A stretch of 64,000 nucleotides of DNA, from the NCBI GenBank assembly GCA_947489705.1, contig CANLEQ010000012.1, forward strand, positions 45,006 through 109,005. Reading direction: 5' to 3'. The notes beneath the pieces are model-generated. The model did no database searches. It was not told the DNA's origin and worked only from the letters and a program-made list of their open reading frames with translations. The position numbers and the translations under genes are program-made. The DNA is from an uncultured Paracoccaceae bacterium (GTDB lineage Bacteria; Pseudomonadota; Alphaproteobacteria; Rhodobacterales; Rhodobacteraceae). Shown piece after piece: positions 17,222 through 26,742 of the stretch (position 1 is its first letter; each line of letters opens with the position of its first letter).

Positions 17222-19333
17222 GTGAACCCCCCCAATTCCAGAGCATTCCGCCGATCGGCCCCGATCGCAGGACGTCTGTCCACCTGCGCGGGTGCGGCTC
17301 TGCTCGCAGCTTCGCCGCTTCACGCCCAGGACGCCGCCCGGCCGGTCGATCTGGGGACGATCTTCATCGAATCCACCGGGGTTGGCGCGTCCGACAGCGA
17401 GACCATCGTTCCCGATCGTATCAGCAGCGGCAGCGGCCTGCCGAGCGACATCCTCGATTCGTCGGCCTCGATCTCGGTCGTGACATCGAAGGAGATCGAG
17501 GTGCGCGGCGCCGAGACCACCGAAGAGGTGCTGCACTACACCGCCGGCGTTGCGACGGATTACTACGGCCGCGACGATCGGTTCGACTACTTCAAGATCC
17601 GCGGCTACGACGCCTATACCTACCGCGACGGCCTCTTCATCGGCGGCAATTTCGGCGGCGTGCGCGAGGAACCCTTTGCCTTCGACCGGGTCGAGGTGCT
17701 GAAGGGCGCGAATTCCACCGCCTTCGGGGTGGCCGATCCGGGCGGCGCCGTGAACTTCATCACCAAGAGCCCGACGGGCGAGCGGTTGCGCCGGATCTAC
17801 GGCACGCTGGGATCGTTCGAGCGCAAGGAGCTGGGCTTCGATCTCGGCGACAGCTTCGGCGCGCAGAGCCCGTTCTCCTGGCGCCTGACCGGCAAGATCA
17901 AGGAGGGCGAGGCCGAGACCGACTTTTCCAACAGCGACGAGAGCTTCCTGATGGGCGGGCTCGCCTGGCGCCCCACGGAGGCGACGACCGTCAGCCTGGT
18001 CTTCGACAACCTCTATCGCGACGGGTATCCCAACAGTTCGGGCTATCCGGCCAATGGCGACGATTTCGACCGCAGCCTGTTCCTGGGCGAGCCGGACTTC
18101 AACTATCTCGACACCGATCGCGACACGCTGACCCTCAAGGCCGAGCACGATTTCGGCAACGGGCTGGAATTCGGCTCGACCGCGCGCTGGACCGAGGGCA
18201 CGGGCGGCTACGGCTATGTCTTCCTCGGCGCCACGACATCCGCGACGGACGTGTCGCGGTTCTATTTCGCCAACGACGCGGAGTTCGAGAATTTCGCCGG
18301 CGATGCGCACCTGCTCTACGAGACGGCGCTGGGCGCGGCGCAGAGCCGGACGCTCGCCGGGGTGGAATATCGCGACAACCACCGCGACAACATCCTGTGG
18401 TACACGCCCGCCGCCGACATCGACTTCACCGATCCGCAATATACCGGCGGGCTCGATCTCGACAGCACGGCCCCCTACCAGGCCACGACCAACGACACCG
18501 AGGTGAGCTCGATCTATCTGCAGCAGGAGCTTGAATGGGACCGGATCGTCGCGCAGCTCGGCCTGCGGCACGACTGGATCGACGCCTTTGCGACCGACAC
18601 TCTCACCGGGGTCGAGACCGAGGGCGACTTCAGCGAAAGCACGGCGCGGCTTGGCCTGACCTATCGCGCGACGCCGAACCTGTCCTTCTACGGCAGCTAT
18701 GCCGAATCCGCGGTGCCGGCCGCGAATTTCGGGGTGGAGCCCGAACGGGGCGAGCAGGTCGAACTCGGGGTGAAGTACCGCCCCGACGCCATGCGCGCGC
18801 TCTTCACCGCGTCGGTCTACGAGCTGAAGAAATTCAACCAGACCGTCACCGATGCCGATACCCTGCTGCCCGAGACGATCGGCGAGTCAAATATCCGCGG
18901 CGTCGATCTGGAAGCCAAGGCCGAGGTGACCGACGAGCTTTCCCTGATCGCCGCCTATTCCTATCTCGACAGCGAAATCGTAGAATCCGACAGCGGCGCC
19001 GATAACGGCAATGCGCTGGGCTCCATCCCGCGCCATTCCGGCGCGCTCTGGGTCAATTACCTCGTGCCGGGCCGCGGCGCGGTCGGCGATGTCGATCTGG
19101 GCCTCGGTCTGCGCTATACCGGCGATTACTGGACGTCGGACGCCAATACCGACGAGATCGAGGACAGCTGGATCGTCGATGCCGCTGTCGGCTACGCGCT
19201 GACCGACACGACCGAGATGCGGCTCAACGTTAGCAACCTGCTCGACGAGAAGCACATCGCCCAGAAGGGCTTCTCGGCCGATTACTACAATCCCGGCCGC
19301 GAGGTGTCGCTCACGCTGCGCCATAGCTGGTGA
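17222..19333 (+). CDS. TonB-dependent siderophore receptor
   Basis: A 703-residue outer membrane receptor that would import a ferric siderophore using TonB energy. A signal peptide ends at about SPLHAQDA. The plug domain covers roughly residues 75-180, with SASISVVTSKEIEVRGA, RFDYFKIRGYDAYTYRDG and VEVLKGANSTAFGVADPGG, the last being a strong mark of siderophore receptors. The rest is a 22-strand barrel ending in the required aromatic residue (LTLRHSW). The GTG start follows AGGAGA. It is divergent from the ABC importer operon, so the two together form one uptake system. Confidence 0.95.
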   Translation: MNPPNSRAFRRSAPIAGRLSTCAGAALLAASPLHAQDAARPVDLGTIFIESTGVGASDSETIVPDRISSGSGLPSDILDSSASISVVTSKEIEVRGAETTEEVLHYTAGVATDYYGRDDRFDYFKIRGYDAYTYRDGLFIGGNFGGVREEPFAFDRVEVLKGANSTAFGVADPGGAVNFITKSPTGERLRRIYGTLGSFERKELGFDLGDSFGAQSPFSWRLTGKIKEGEAETDFSNSDESFLMGGLAWRPTEATTVSLVFDNLYRDGYPNSSGYPANGDDFDRSLFLGEPDFNYLDTDRDTLTLKAEHDFGNGLEFGSTARWTEGTGGYGYVFLGATTSATDVSRFYFANDAEFENFAGDAHLLYETALGAAQSRTLAGVEYRDNHRDNILWYTPAADIDFTDPQYTGGLDLDSTAPYQATTNDTEVSSIYLQQELEWDRIVAQLGLRHDWIDAFATDTLTGVETEGDFSESTARLGLTYRATPNLSFYGSYAESAVPAANFGVEPERGEQVELGVKYRPDAMRALFTASVYELKKFNQTVTDADTLLPETIGESNIRGVDLEAKAEVTDELSLIAAYSYLDSEIVESDSGADNGNALGSIPRHSGALWVNYLVPGRGAVGDVDLGLGLRYTGDYWTSDANTDEIEDSWIVDAAVGYALTDTTEMRLNVSNLLDEKHIAQKGFSADYYNPGREVSLTLRHSW

Positions 19334-19668
19334 CGTCTGCCGGGGCCTCCCGCGCGTCGTCGCGCGACGGGGCCCCAACCTCCGCCCGGCCCGCAATTCC
19401 GGTAACGGGGCAGGAGCGGCATGCCGCCCGCCGGGTCATGCCGCCCCGCTCACGGCGTCCCCGCCGGTCCGTTTTCGCGCCACCCCGCAGCGCGGCGCCG
19501 GATCCCCGTTCCGCCGGGCGCGACGCCCAAGGCCCCGCCGGAAACCCGTCCCTTCGCGCCGGGAGGGAACCGTCCTTCCGCATCTTGTGCGAATTGGTAC
19601 GCTCTTGGCAGTATCTTGCGGTTGTGGTTCATGCTCAGGGTTCTCGCCACGGAACTTTCGGGAACGCG
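19334..19668 (+). other. Intergenic region with a terminator-like hairpin
   Basis: This 335-bp gap holds no convincing gene. Just after the receptor stop, 19342-19376 can form a hairpin: GGGGCC pairs with GGCCCC outside an inner CGCGCG/CGCGCG stem with loop TCGT. There is no T-tract, so it is a weak terminator candidate at best. The right half, less GC-rich, should hold the promoter of the chemotaxis-kinase fusion; no clear -35/-10 pair was identified. Confidence 0.5.
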
Positions 19669-22600
19669 ATGACCCACACCGACGACCAAACCGGCCCACA
19701 TGTGGCGGGACAGATCCCGATTTGCGCGATCGGCGCCTCTGCCGGAGGGGTGGTGGCGCTGCGCGCGCTGTTTCAGCACCTCCCCGAAGACCTGGGTCTT
19801 GCGTATGTGATCATCGTCCATCTGTCGCCGGAGCATCCGAGCGCGCTGGCCGATATCCTCGCGTCGTGCACCCGCATGCCCGTGCACCAGGTCGATGACG
19901 CGCCTGAGCTCGGGCGGGATCGCGTCTATGTCATTCCCCCGGACCGCGAGCTGGTGATCGACGGCAACAGGATCACCGCGCGCGAATTCACCCAGCCACG
20001 CGGTTTCCGCGCCCCGGTCGACGTGTTCTTCCGCTCGATCGCCTCGGCGCGCGGCGACGGAATGGCCGTGGTGCTCAGCGGGGCAGGGTCCGACGGGGCG
20101 AGCGGCGTGCGCGCCGTGACCGAAGCCGGCGGCGTCGTCTTCGTGCAGGACCCCGAAGACGCCGAATTCTCGGCGATGCCGCAGAATGCCCTCACGACCG
20201 GGGTGGTCAACTTCGTCGCGCCGATCCCCCTCCTGGCGGAGCGCATCGCCGAAGTCGCGCAAAGCAAGGACTCCGTCGCGTCGATCGACGAGGACGGCAT
20301 CGCCAACGATCTGCGCCGGATCGTCGCGTTCCTGCGGTCGCGGACCGGGCACGACTTCGCAAGCTACAAGCGCGCCACCGTGATGCGCCGCGTGCTGCGC
20401 CGCATGCAGGTCTGCCGCGTGACCGACATGGCGGCCTATGCAGAGCGCGTGCGCGCCATCCCCGAAGAGGCGCAGGCGCTCTTCGACGACCTGCTGATCA
20501 GCGTGACGCAGTTCTTTCGCGACGAGGCGGCGTTCGACCATCTGGGGCAGGCGATCGGATCCCTGCTCGAGGCACCCGGCGACGAGGGCATCCGCGCGTG
20601 GTCGATCGGCTGCGCGACCGGCGAAGAGGCCTACAGCCTCGCCATCCTGCTGCTGGAGGAGGCGGAGCGGAGGAACGCGTCCGTGCCGATCCAGGTCTTC
20701 GCGAGCGATCTCGACGAGGGCGCGCTCGCCACGGCGCGCGCGGGGCGGTATCCGCGTACGATCGAGGCGGACGTGTCGGAGAAACGGCTGCGGCGGTTCT
20801 TCGTCGACGAGGGGACGCATTACCGCATCTCGAGGCGGGTCAGGGACGTGGTGCTCTTCGCCACTCACAGCGTCCTCAAGGAGCCGCCGTTCCTGCGCCT
20901 CGACCTCGTCTCGTGCCGCAACCTGCTGATCTATCTCGAACGCTCGCTCCAGGAGCAGCTGCTGCAGCTTTTCCATTATGCCCTGAACGAAGGCGGGATC
21001 CTGTTCCTCGGCTCGGCGGAAACCGCGGAATCGGCGCAGGACCACTTCATCGCGGCCGATCGCGATGCCCGGATCTACCGCGCCCGGTTCCGCGCGGAGC
21101 GTCGGATGCCGGTCCTGCCGCGATCGGGCGCGGAGTACCACACCTTCCTCCCCGAACCCGCCCGCCCGCGCGACCGCGATCCGGACGCCCGCCCCAAGCA
21201 GCTTCATTCCTCCGCCCTCGAAAGCGCGGCGCCGCCGAGCGCGCTGGTCGACAAGGCCCAGCAGATCGTCCATCTCTCGCCCGGCGCGGGCCGGTTCATC
21301 CTGCATTCGGGGGGGACGTTTTCCGGCAAGCTCTCGAACGTCGTGCGGCCCGAATTGCGGCTCAACCTGCGCATCGCGCTCGACCGGGCGCTGGGCGTGA
21401 AACTGCCGACCCTGACGCTCGCCACGCCGACGGACTTCGACGGCGACACGCGCGAGATCGCGATCCACGTCACCCCCGTCGCCAGCGAGACGAGCCATGG
21501 TCCGATGGCGCTCGTCGTGTTCCTCGATGGCGGTCCCTATCAGCAGCACGCGGCCCAGGACGACCTCACGGACATCTCGCGCGATCACGTCCGGCATCTG
21601 CGCACCGAGCTGACCACGGCGCAGGAAGCCCTGACGGCCAGCCGCGGCGAGCACGAGACGGCGATCGAGGACCTGCGGGCGGCGAACGAGGAACTGCAAT
21701 CCATCAACGAGGAATACCGCTCGACCTCGGAAGAGCTCGAAACCTCCAAGGAAGAGCTTCAGTCGATGAACGAGGAGCTTCAGACGGTGAATGCCGAGCT
21801 GAAGGGCAAGCTCGAAAGCATCTCGACCGCCCATAGCGACCTGATGAACCTGATCGCGGCCACCGAGATCGGGACGCTGTTTCTCGATTCGAGGCTCAGG
21901 ATCAGGATGTTCACCCCGCCGATGTCGGATCTCTTCAACATCACCGATATGGATATCGGCCGGCCGGTCACCGATTTCTCGCATAGCCTTAGCTACGAAA
22001 GCCTCGAGGTAGATGCGCGCCGCGTCCTGCGCGATCTCGACGTCGTCGAAACCGAGATCCAGTCGCGCGACGGGCGCTGGTTCATGATGCGGCTGCGTCC
22101 CTACCGCACTGTCGAGGACCGGATCGAGGGCGTCGTGGCGACCTGGGTCGACATCACCAGACGCCTCGAGATCGAGCGGCAGCTGAAGGAGAGCCAGGAA
22201 CATTACCAGGTCCTCTTCAACTCGATCGACGAGGGCTTCGTGATCATCGAGGTGATCTTCGACGAGAACGGCAACGGCCACGATTACCGCTTCGTGAGGA
22301 TCAACGACGCGTTCGAGCGCCAGACGGGACTGCGCGACGTGATCGGCAGGACGGCGCGGGAGCTCGTTCCGGGCCACGAGGAGCATTGGTACGAGATCTA
22401 CGGCCGGATCGCCAATGCCGGCCGGCCCGAACGGTTCGAGGCGCCGGCGGGCGCGCTCGACCGCTATTACGACGTCTATGCCTTCCCATTCGGAGAGCGT
22501 CCCGACAACCGGCTGGGCGTGCTCTTTCGCGATGTGGGAGAGCGCAAGCGCGCCGAGCAGCAGCGCGAATTGCTGACCCACGAGCTGAGCCACCGGGTCA

Positions 22601-23163
22601 AGAACTCCCTTGCCGTCGTGCAATCGCTGGCCCGCCAGCCCGGCGCCGCCGATCTTTCGGTCGACGAATACCGCGCGCGGTTTTTGGGGCGCATCCAGGC
22701 GCTGGCGCGGGCGCATGACCAGTTGCTCCAGACCCACTGGCAATCGGCCGACCTGCGCGTGCTGGTCCTTTCCACGCTCGCGCCCTACGGCAAGATCGGC
22801 GAGCGGGCGATCGCGATCGACGGCCCGCCCGTGCACCTGACGCCGAAACAGGGCCTCGGCATCGCGCTCGTCCTGCACGAACTCGCCACGAATGCGTCGA
22901 AATACGGCTCCCTTTCCTCGGATGAGGGCGCGCTAGAGATAACCTGGACGCTGGAGCCGCATCACGACGCGCTGAACGTCGTCCTCTCTTGGCGCGAACG
23001 CGGCGGCCCTCCGGTCGCCCCCGGCCGCACCCAGGGATTCGGCACGACCCTCATCCAGCGCGCTTGTGATTACGAGCTCGGCGGATCGGCGGAACTTACC
23101 TTCCACCCGGCCGGTTTAACGGTGGAGATCCGATTTCCGCATGACCCGGAGGAGCACGCTTGA
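19669..23163 (+). CDS. CheB-CheR-PAS-HWE histidine kinase fusion
   Basis: A 1164-residue soluble signalling protein. Order of domains: CheB methylesterase (about 15-200; GASAGG with the catalytic Ser, VHLSPEHPS with the His, LSGAGSDGASG with the Asp); CheR methyltransferase (about 220-480; SIGCATGEEAYSLAILL for SAM binding, LVSCRNLLIYLE); a coiled coil near 645-720 (repeated EELQS-type units); two PAS domains (about 720-840 and 845-955); and an HWE kinase domain (about 965-1160). The phosphorylated His is probably His975 in LSHRVKNSLAVVQ, and the N-box is HELATNASKYG. The CheB part lacks its usual receiver domain. No transmembrane segment is seen. The ATG at 19669 gives the normal CheB start. 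Confidence 0.92.
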   Translation: MTHTDDQTGPHVAGQIPICAIGASAGGVVALRALFQHLPEDLGLAYVIIVHLSPEHPSALADILASCTRMPVHQVDDAPELGRDRVYVIPPDRELVIDGNRITAREFTQPRGFRAPVDVFFRSIASARGDGMAVVLSGAGSDGASGVRAVTEAGGVVFVQDPEDAEFSAMPQNALTTGVVNFVAPIPLLAERIAEVAQSKDSVASIDEDGIANDLRRIVAFLRSRTGHDFASYKRATVMRRVLRRMQVCRVTDMAAYAERVRAIPEEAQALFDDLLISVTQFFRDEAAFDHLGQAIGSLLEAPGDEGIRAWSIGCATGEEAYSLAILLLEEAERRNASVPIQVFASDLDEGALATARAGRYPRTIEADVSEKRLRRFFVDEGTHYRISRRVRDVVLFATHSVLKEPPFLRLDLVSCRNLLIYLERSLQEQLLQLFHYALNEGGILFLGSAETAESAQDHFIAADRDARIYRARFRAERRMPVLPRSGAEYHTFLPEPARPRDRDPDARPKQLHSSALESAAPPSALVDKAQQIVHLSPGAGRFILHSGGTFSGKLSNVVRPELRLNLRIALDRALGVKLPTLTLATPTDFDGDTREIAIHVTPVASETSHGPMALVVFLDGGPYQQHAAQDDLTDISRDHVRHLRTELTTAQEALTASRGEHETAIEDLRAANEELQSINEEYRSTSEELETSKEELQSMNEELQTVNAELKGKLESISTAHSDLMNLIAATEIGTLFLDSRLRIRMFTPPMSDLFNITDMDIGRPVTDFSHSLSYESLEVDARRVLRDLDVVETEIQSRDGRWFMMRLRPYRTVEDRIEGVVATWVDITRRLEIERQLKESQEHYQVLFNSIDEGFVIIEVIFDENGNGHDYRFVRINDAFERQTGLRDVIGRTARELVPGHEEHWYEIYGRIANAGRPERFEAPAGALDRYYDVYAFPFGERPDNRLGVLFRDVGERKRAEQQRELLTHELSHRVKNSLAVVQSLARQPGAADLSVDEYRARFLGRIQALARAHDQLLQTHWQSADLRVLVLSTLAPYGKIGERAIAIDGPPVHLTPKQGLGIALVLHELATNASKYGSLSSDEGALEITWTLEPHHDALNVVLSWRERGGPPVAPGRTQGFGTTLIQRACDYELGGSAELTFHPAGLTVEIRFPHDPEEHA

Positions 23164-23543
23164 ACGCACGGACAGACATTCACGCCACCCTTCAGGGGCG
23201 CAGGATCCTGATCGTCGAGGACGAAATGCTGCTGGCCATGGATCTTGAATCCCTCCTCGAAAGCAACGGCTGCGACGTGATCGCCAGTTGCCCCAACATC
23301 AAACGCGCGCTGGACGCGATCGACCGGGACCGACCCGAGGCGGCTCTGCTCGACATGAACCTCGCGGGGGCGTCCTCGGCGCCCGTCGCCGAGGCCCTTC
23401 GCGATGCGGGTGTCCCGTTCGTCGTGGTAACGGGCTACAGCAACGCAGAAGGCCGCGCGGAGCCCTTCAGGGACGTGCCCGCGGTACAAAAGCCCTATCG
23501 CGAGGACATCCTGCTGAGCACCCTGGCCTCGGTCTTCGAGTAG
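23160..23543 (+). CDS. Single-domain response regulator
   Basis: A 127-residue receiver domain with no output domain. Visible residues are the acidic pair in ILIVEDE (Glu20, Asp21), the phosphoacceptor Asp65 (ALLDMNLAG) and Lys111 (VQKPYRED). The start is TTG, which overlaps the stop of the kinase gene by four bases (TTGA) and follows GGAGGAG, so kinase and receiver are translationally coupled. It is probably the direct phosphorylation partner of the HWE kinase and may act as a phosphate shuttle or sink. No target can be named. Confidence 0.93.
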   Translation: MNARTDIHATLQGRRILIVEDEMLLAMDLESLLESNGCDVIASCPNIKRALDAIDRDRPEAALLDMNLAGASSAPVAEALRDAGVPFVVVTGYSNAEGRAEPFRDVPAVQKPYREDILLSTLASVFE

Positions 23544-23551
23544 ACGTTTCG

Positions 23552-24070
23552 TTACGATCCCGCATCAGCGAGCCCCGGCCGGCGTTTCGTTTCACCGTCG
23601 ATGACCGAGAACGACCCGTCGGATTCCAGGACCACAGCCTCGATCCCCTCGAACCCGCGCTGTCCGTTGGTACGGATCACGGTTTCCAGTTCCTCTCGCG
23701 TGATGCGCGCCCGGCGCATCGCGCGCGGCAGCATCTCGCCGTTGCGCAGGAGCAGCGTGGGCTCCGATCGCACCAGGCCGGCCAGGGCCTCAGAGCGCAC
23801 CGACGCATATGCCACGCCGTATTGCAGCACGATGAGCAGCACCAGCGCCGTCGCCCCTTCGGCCAGTGCGATGCTCTCGCTGAGCAGGATCGACGCCAGC
23901 GTCGAGCCGAAGGCGACGGTGATCACGAGGTCGAAGGCGTTGAGTTTGGCCAGCGTGCGCTTGCCCGAGACCCTGAGTGCCACCACGAGCAACACGTAGG
24001 CGAGGGTGCCCACGACGACGGTCCGGATGATCCCGGCCCATCCCTGAAAGAACATCTCCGTCCAGTCCAT
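23552..24070 (-). CDS. DUF421 (YetF-type) membrane protein
   Basis: A 172-residue protein with three N-terminal transmembrane helices (about 12-32, 38-58 and 62-82) and a C-terminal soluble domain. GKRTLAKLNAFDLVITVAFG, read across helix 1-2, and GEMLPRAMRRARITREELE are family marks of DUF421/YetF. Members in Bacillus are linked to the spore or cell envelope, and the role in proteobacteria is unknown. AGGAGC precedes the ATG. Convergent with the response regulator, eight bases apart. Confidence 0.88.
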   Translation of the reverse strand: MDWTEMFFQGWAGIIRTVVVGTLAYVLLVVALRVSGKRTLAKLNAFDLVITVAFGSTLASILLSESIALAEGATALVLLIVLQYGVAYASVRSEALAGLVRSEPTLLLRNGEMLPRAMRRARITREELETVIRTNGQRGFEGIEAVVLESDGSFSVIDGETKRRPGLADAGS

Positions 24071-24105
24071 GCGCGCTCCTGTCGGTGGGTTTTCTCAGCG
24101 GCCGG

Positions 24106-26181
24106 TCAGCCGCGCTCGGGCATCGTGCCCTGCGGCAGGCTGCGCCGCAATTCCGCGCGCCAGACCTCGGCGCTTCCATCCGAGGGCGCACGCCAGTCGC
24201 CGCGCGGCGACAGCGCTCCGCCGGGCGAGACCTTGGGGCCGTTCGGCATCGCCGACCGCTTGAACTGGCTGAAGCCGAAGAACCGCGCCAGAAACACGTC
24301 GAGCCATCTGGCGATGTCGGCAAGGTCGTAGCGCCGCTTGCCCGCGTCGGGAAAGTCGATCGGCCAGAGGCCCGCCTCGAGATCGCGCCACGCATGCAGG
24401 GCGAGGAACGCGACCTTCGACGGCGGCAGGCCGTAGCGCATGATGTGGAACAGGAAGAAGTCGTGCAACTCGTAGGGTCCGATCAGATCCTCGGTCGATT
24501 GCAGCTCTTCCTCCTCGCCCTGCGGCACCAGCTCGGGCGAGATCTTGGTGGCGAGGATCGCGTCGAGCACGGCGTTTGTCGCAGGGTCGAACTGGTCGGT
24601 CTGGATCGTCCAGCGCACGAGATACTGGATCAGCGTCTTGGGAATGCCGGGATTGACGGCGTAATGGCTCATCTGGTCGCCCACGCCATAGGTGCACCAG
24701 CCGAGCGCCAGCTCCGACAGATCGCCGGTGCCGATCACGAAGCCGCGATGCTGGTTCGCCAGCCGGAAGAGGTAATCCGTCCGGAGCCCCGCCTGCACGT
24801 TCTCGAACGTCACGTCGTAGACCGGCTCGCCGCCCGAGAAGGGGTGGTTCATGTCGCCCAGCATCTGGCGCGCGGCGGGGCGGATGTCGATCTCGTCGCC
24901 CTCGATGCCGAGCGCGCGCATCAGCTTCCAGGCGTTGGCCTTGGTCTCGTCGCCCGTCGCGAATCCCGGCATCGTGTAGCCCATGATCGTGCTGCGCGGC
25001 AGCCCGAGCTGGTCGCAGACCTTCGCCGCCACGATCAGCGCATGGGTGGAATCGAGTCCGCCCGACACCCCGATCACCATGCGGCCGCCGCCGGTGGCCT
25101 CGAACCGGCGGCGCAGGCCCTCGACCTGGATGTTGAACGCCTCGTAGCAATCCTGATCGAGATGGCTGCGCCGGTTCGGCACGTAGGGAAAGCGCCGGAT
25201 CGGACGGATCAGCCCCACGTCGCGGCGATGCGGCCGATGCTCGAACCCGACGCGGCGATAGGTGCGGCGCGGCTGCTCTCCGGAATCGGCGAAGGTGCCG
25301 GTGCGCATCCGCTCGCTCTCGATGCGCTGGAGGTCGATATCGGCCAGGCACAGTTCCGGCTCGAGCGAGAACCGCTCGGATTCCGCCATCAGGTCGCCGA
25401 GCTCGTAGATCGCCCCCTGGCCGTCCCAGGCAAGGTCGGTCGTGCTCTCGCCGGGCCCGGCGGCGGAATAGGCATAGGCGGCCATCGCGCGCGCCGATTG
25501 CGACCGGCAGAGCAGGTGCCGCTCGTCGGACTTGCCGATCACGATGTTCGACGCGGAAAGGTTGGCGAGGATCGTCGCCCCGGCAAGCGCCGCCTCCGAC
25601 GAGGGCGGGATCGTCGCCCAGTAATCCTCGCAGATCTCGGCATGAAAGACGAAGCCCGGAAGATCGCGCGCCTCGAAGATCAGGTCCACGCCGAACGGTA
25701 CCTCCCCTTCGCCGAGACGCATCGTCCGGCCCGTCACCTCGCGCCCATGCGCGAACCAGCGCTTCTCGTAGTATTCGCGATAATTCGGCAGGTAGGATTT
25801 CGGAACCACCCCGAGGATCTCGCCGCGCGAGATCACCACCGCACAATTGTAGAGCCGCCCCGCCTGCGCCAGCGGCGCCCCGACGAGCAGCGCGGGCGTG
25901 AGATCCCGGCTCTCGGCCGCGATATGGTCGAGCGCGTCGCGCACGGCCTCCTGCATCGCCGTTTGCAGGTGCAGATCGTCGATTGCGTAGGACGACACGC
26001 AAAGCTCGGGATAGACCAGCAGGTCGACATGCGCCTCATGCGCCCGGCGCGCCTCGCTCACCACCGCATCGCGGTTGAAGGTCACGTCGCCCGGCCGCAC
26101 CCGCGGCGTGCTCGTCCCGATCCGGGCGAAGCCGTGCCGGTGCAATGCGTGGAAATCTCCGGCTTCCGGACGATCGTTCAT
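24106..26181 (-). CDS. nadE: Glutamine-dependent NAD+ synthetase
   Basis: NadE makes NAD from nicotinic acid adenine dinucleotide, ATP and glutamine. At 691 residues it is the long two-domain form. The N-terminal nitrilase-like glutaminase carries the catalytic triad: Glu in VYPELCVSSY, Lys in PKSYLPNYREYYEK and Cys in FHAEICEDYW. The C-terminal synthetase has the P-loop GVSGGLDST and the later GTGDLSELALGWCTYG. The ATG at 26181 overlaps the stop of the upstream pncC-type gene (ATGA), so the pair is translationally coupled. Confidence 0.95.
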   Translation of the reverse strand: MNDRPEAGDFHALHRHGFARIGTSTPRVRPGDVTFNRDAVVSEARRAHEAHVDLLVYPELCVSSYAIDDLHLQTAMQEAVRDALDHIAAESRDLTPALLVGAPLAQAGRLYNCAVVISRGEILGVVPKSYLPNYREYYEKRWFAHGREVTGRTMRLGEGEVPFGVDLIFEARDLPGFVFHAEICEDYWATIPPSSEAALAGATILANLSASNIVIGKSDERHLLCRSQSARAMAAYAYSAAGPGESTTDLAWDGQGAIYELGDLMAESERFSLEPELCLADIDLQRIESERMRTGTFADSGEQPRRTYRRVGFEHRPHRRDVGLIRPIRRFPYVPNRRSHLDQDCYEAFNIQVEGLRRRFEATGGGRMVIGVSGGLDSTHALIVAAKVCDQLGLPRSTIMGYTMPGFATGDETKANAWKLMRALGIEGDEIDIRPAARQMLGDMNHPFSGGEPVYDVTFENVQAGLRTDYLFRLANQHRGFVIGTGDLSELALGWCTYGVGDQMSHYAVNPGIPKTLIQYLVRWTIQTDQFDPATNAVLDAILATKISPELVPQGEEEELQSTEDLIGPYELHDFFLFHIMRYGLPPSKVAFLALHAWRDLEAGLWPIDFPDAGKRRYDLADIARWLDVFLARFFGFSQFKRSAMPNGPKVSPGGALSPRGDWRAPSDGSAEVWRAELRRSLPQGTMPERG

Positions 26182-26684
26182 TCCAGGGCCTCCTCGAACA
26201 TCTCGAGTGCTACGTTCAGGCAGGCATGCCGCACGCCGCCGCGTCCGATCGCGCCGAATTTCTCTTGGCGATGACGTGTCTGCCGGCCGCGCACCGCGCA
26301 GGCGAAATGCACCAGGCCTTCCTCGCCGGCATCGCCGGCGGGCCCGGCGAACCCGGTCACCGACAGCGCGCAATGCGCCGTGGAACGGGCGAGCGCCCCT
26401 TCGGCCATCTCGATCGCGACCGGGCGCGCGACCGCGCCGCATTCCGCAAGAAGCTCCGGCGACACGCCCAGCATCTCCGTCTTGGCGTCGTCGGTATAGA
26501 CGACGAAGCCCCGCTCGAACGCATGGGAGCAGCCATCGACATCGGTCAGCACCGACGCGAGCAACCCGCCGGTGCAGCTCTCGGCCGTGACGAGCGGCCG
26601 CTCGGGATCGCAGGCACGTTTCAGCACGCCCAGGATACGAGTCTGCACGTCGTCTGAAATATCGGCTGCAAGGGTCTCGACCAT
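26178..26684 (-). CDS. pncC: CinA-family nicotinamide-nucleotide amidohydrolase (PncC type)
   Basis: A 168-residue stand-alone CinA C-terminal domain. The catalytic Ser lies in TAESCTGGLLAS, and SVTGFAGPAGD with GLVHFACAVRG are further family stretches. Such proteins deamidate NMN, left over from NAD-consuming DNA ligase, to nicotinic acid mononucleotide. The ATG at 26684 follows GGGAGGAGAG; a longer in-frame start at 26711 adds only MILMGGERA. Overlap with nadE by four bases supports a joint role in NAD recycling. Confidence 0.9.
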   Translation of the reverse strand: MVETLAADISDDVQTRILGVLKRACDPERPLVTAESCTGGLLASVLTDVDGCSHAFERGFVVYTDDAKTEMLGVSPELLAECGAVARPVAIEMAEGALARSTAHCALSVTGFAGPAGDAGEEGLVHFACAVRGRQTRHRQEKFGAIGRGGVRHACLNVALEMFEEALE

Positions 26685-26742
26685 CGCTCTCTCTCCTCCC
26701 ATCAGGATCACGCGACCCCAACAAGCGCCCGTGGGAACGGTT

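Noticed and set aside
13967..18571. A 1534-codon minus-strand frame running through the siderophore operon and part of the receptor
   Set aside because: Only its last 342 codons are a gene (second permease). The rest is antisense to the receptor or out of frame with the first permease and binding protein.
19450..22878. A 1142-codon minus-strand frame opposite the CheB-CheR-kinase gene
   Set aside because: The plus-strand frame carries all expected catalytic motifs; this one is its mirror.
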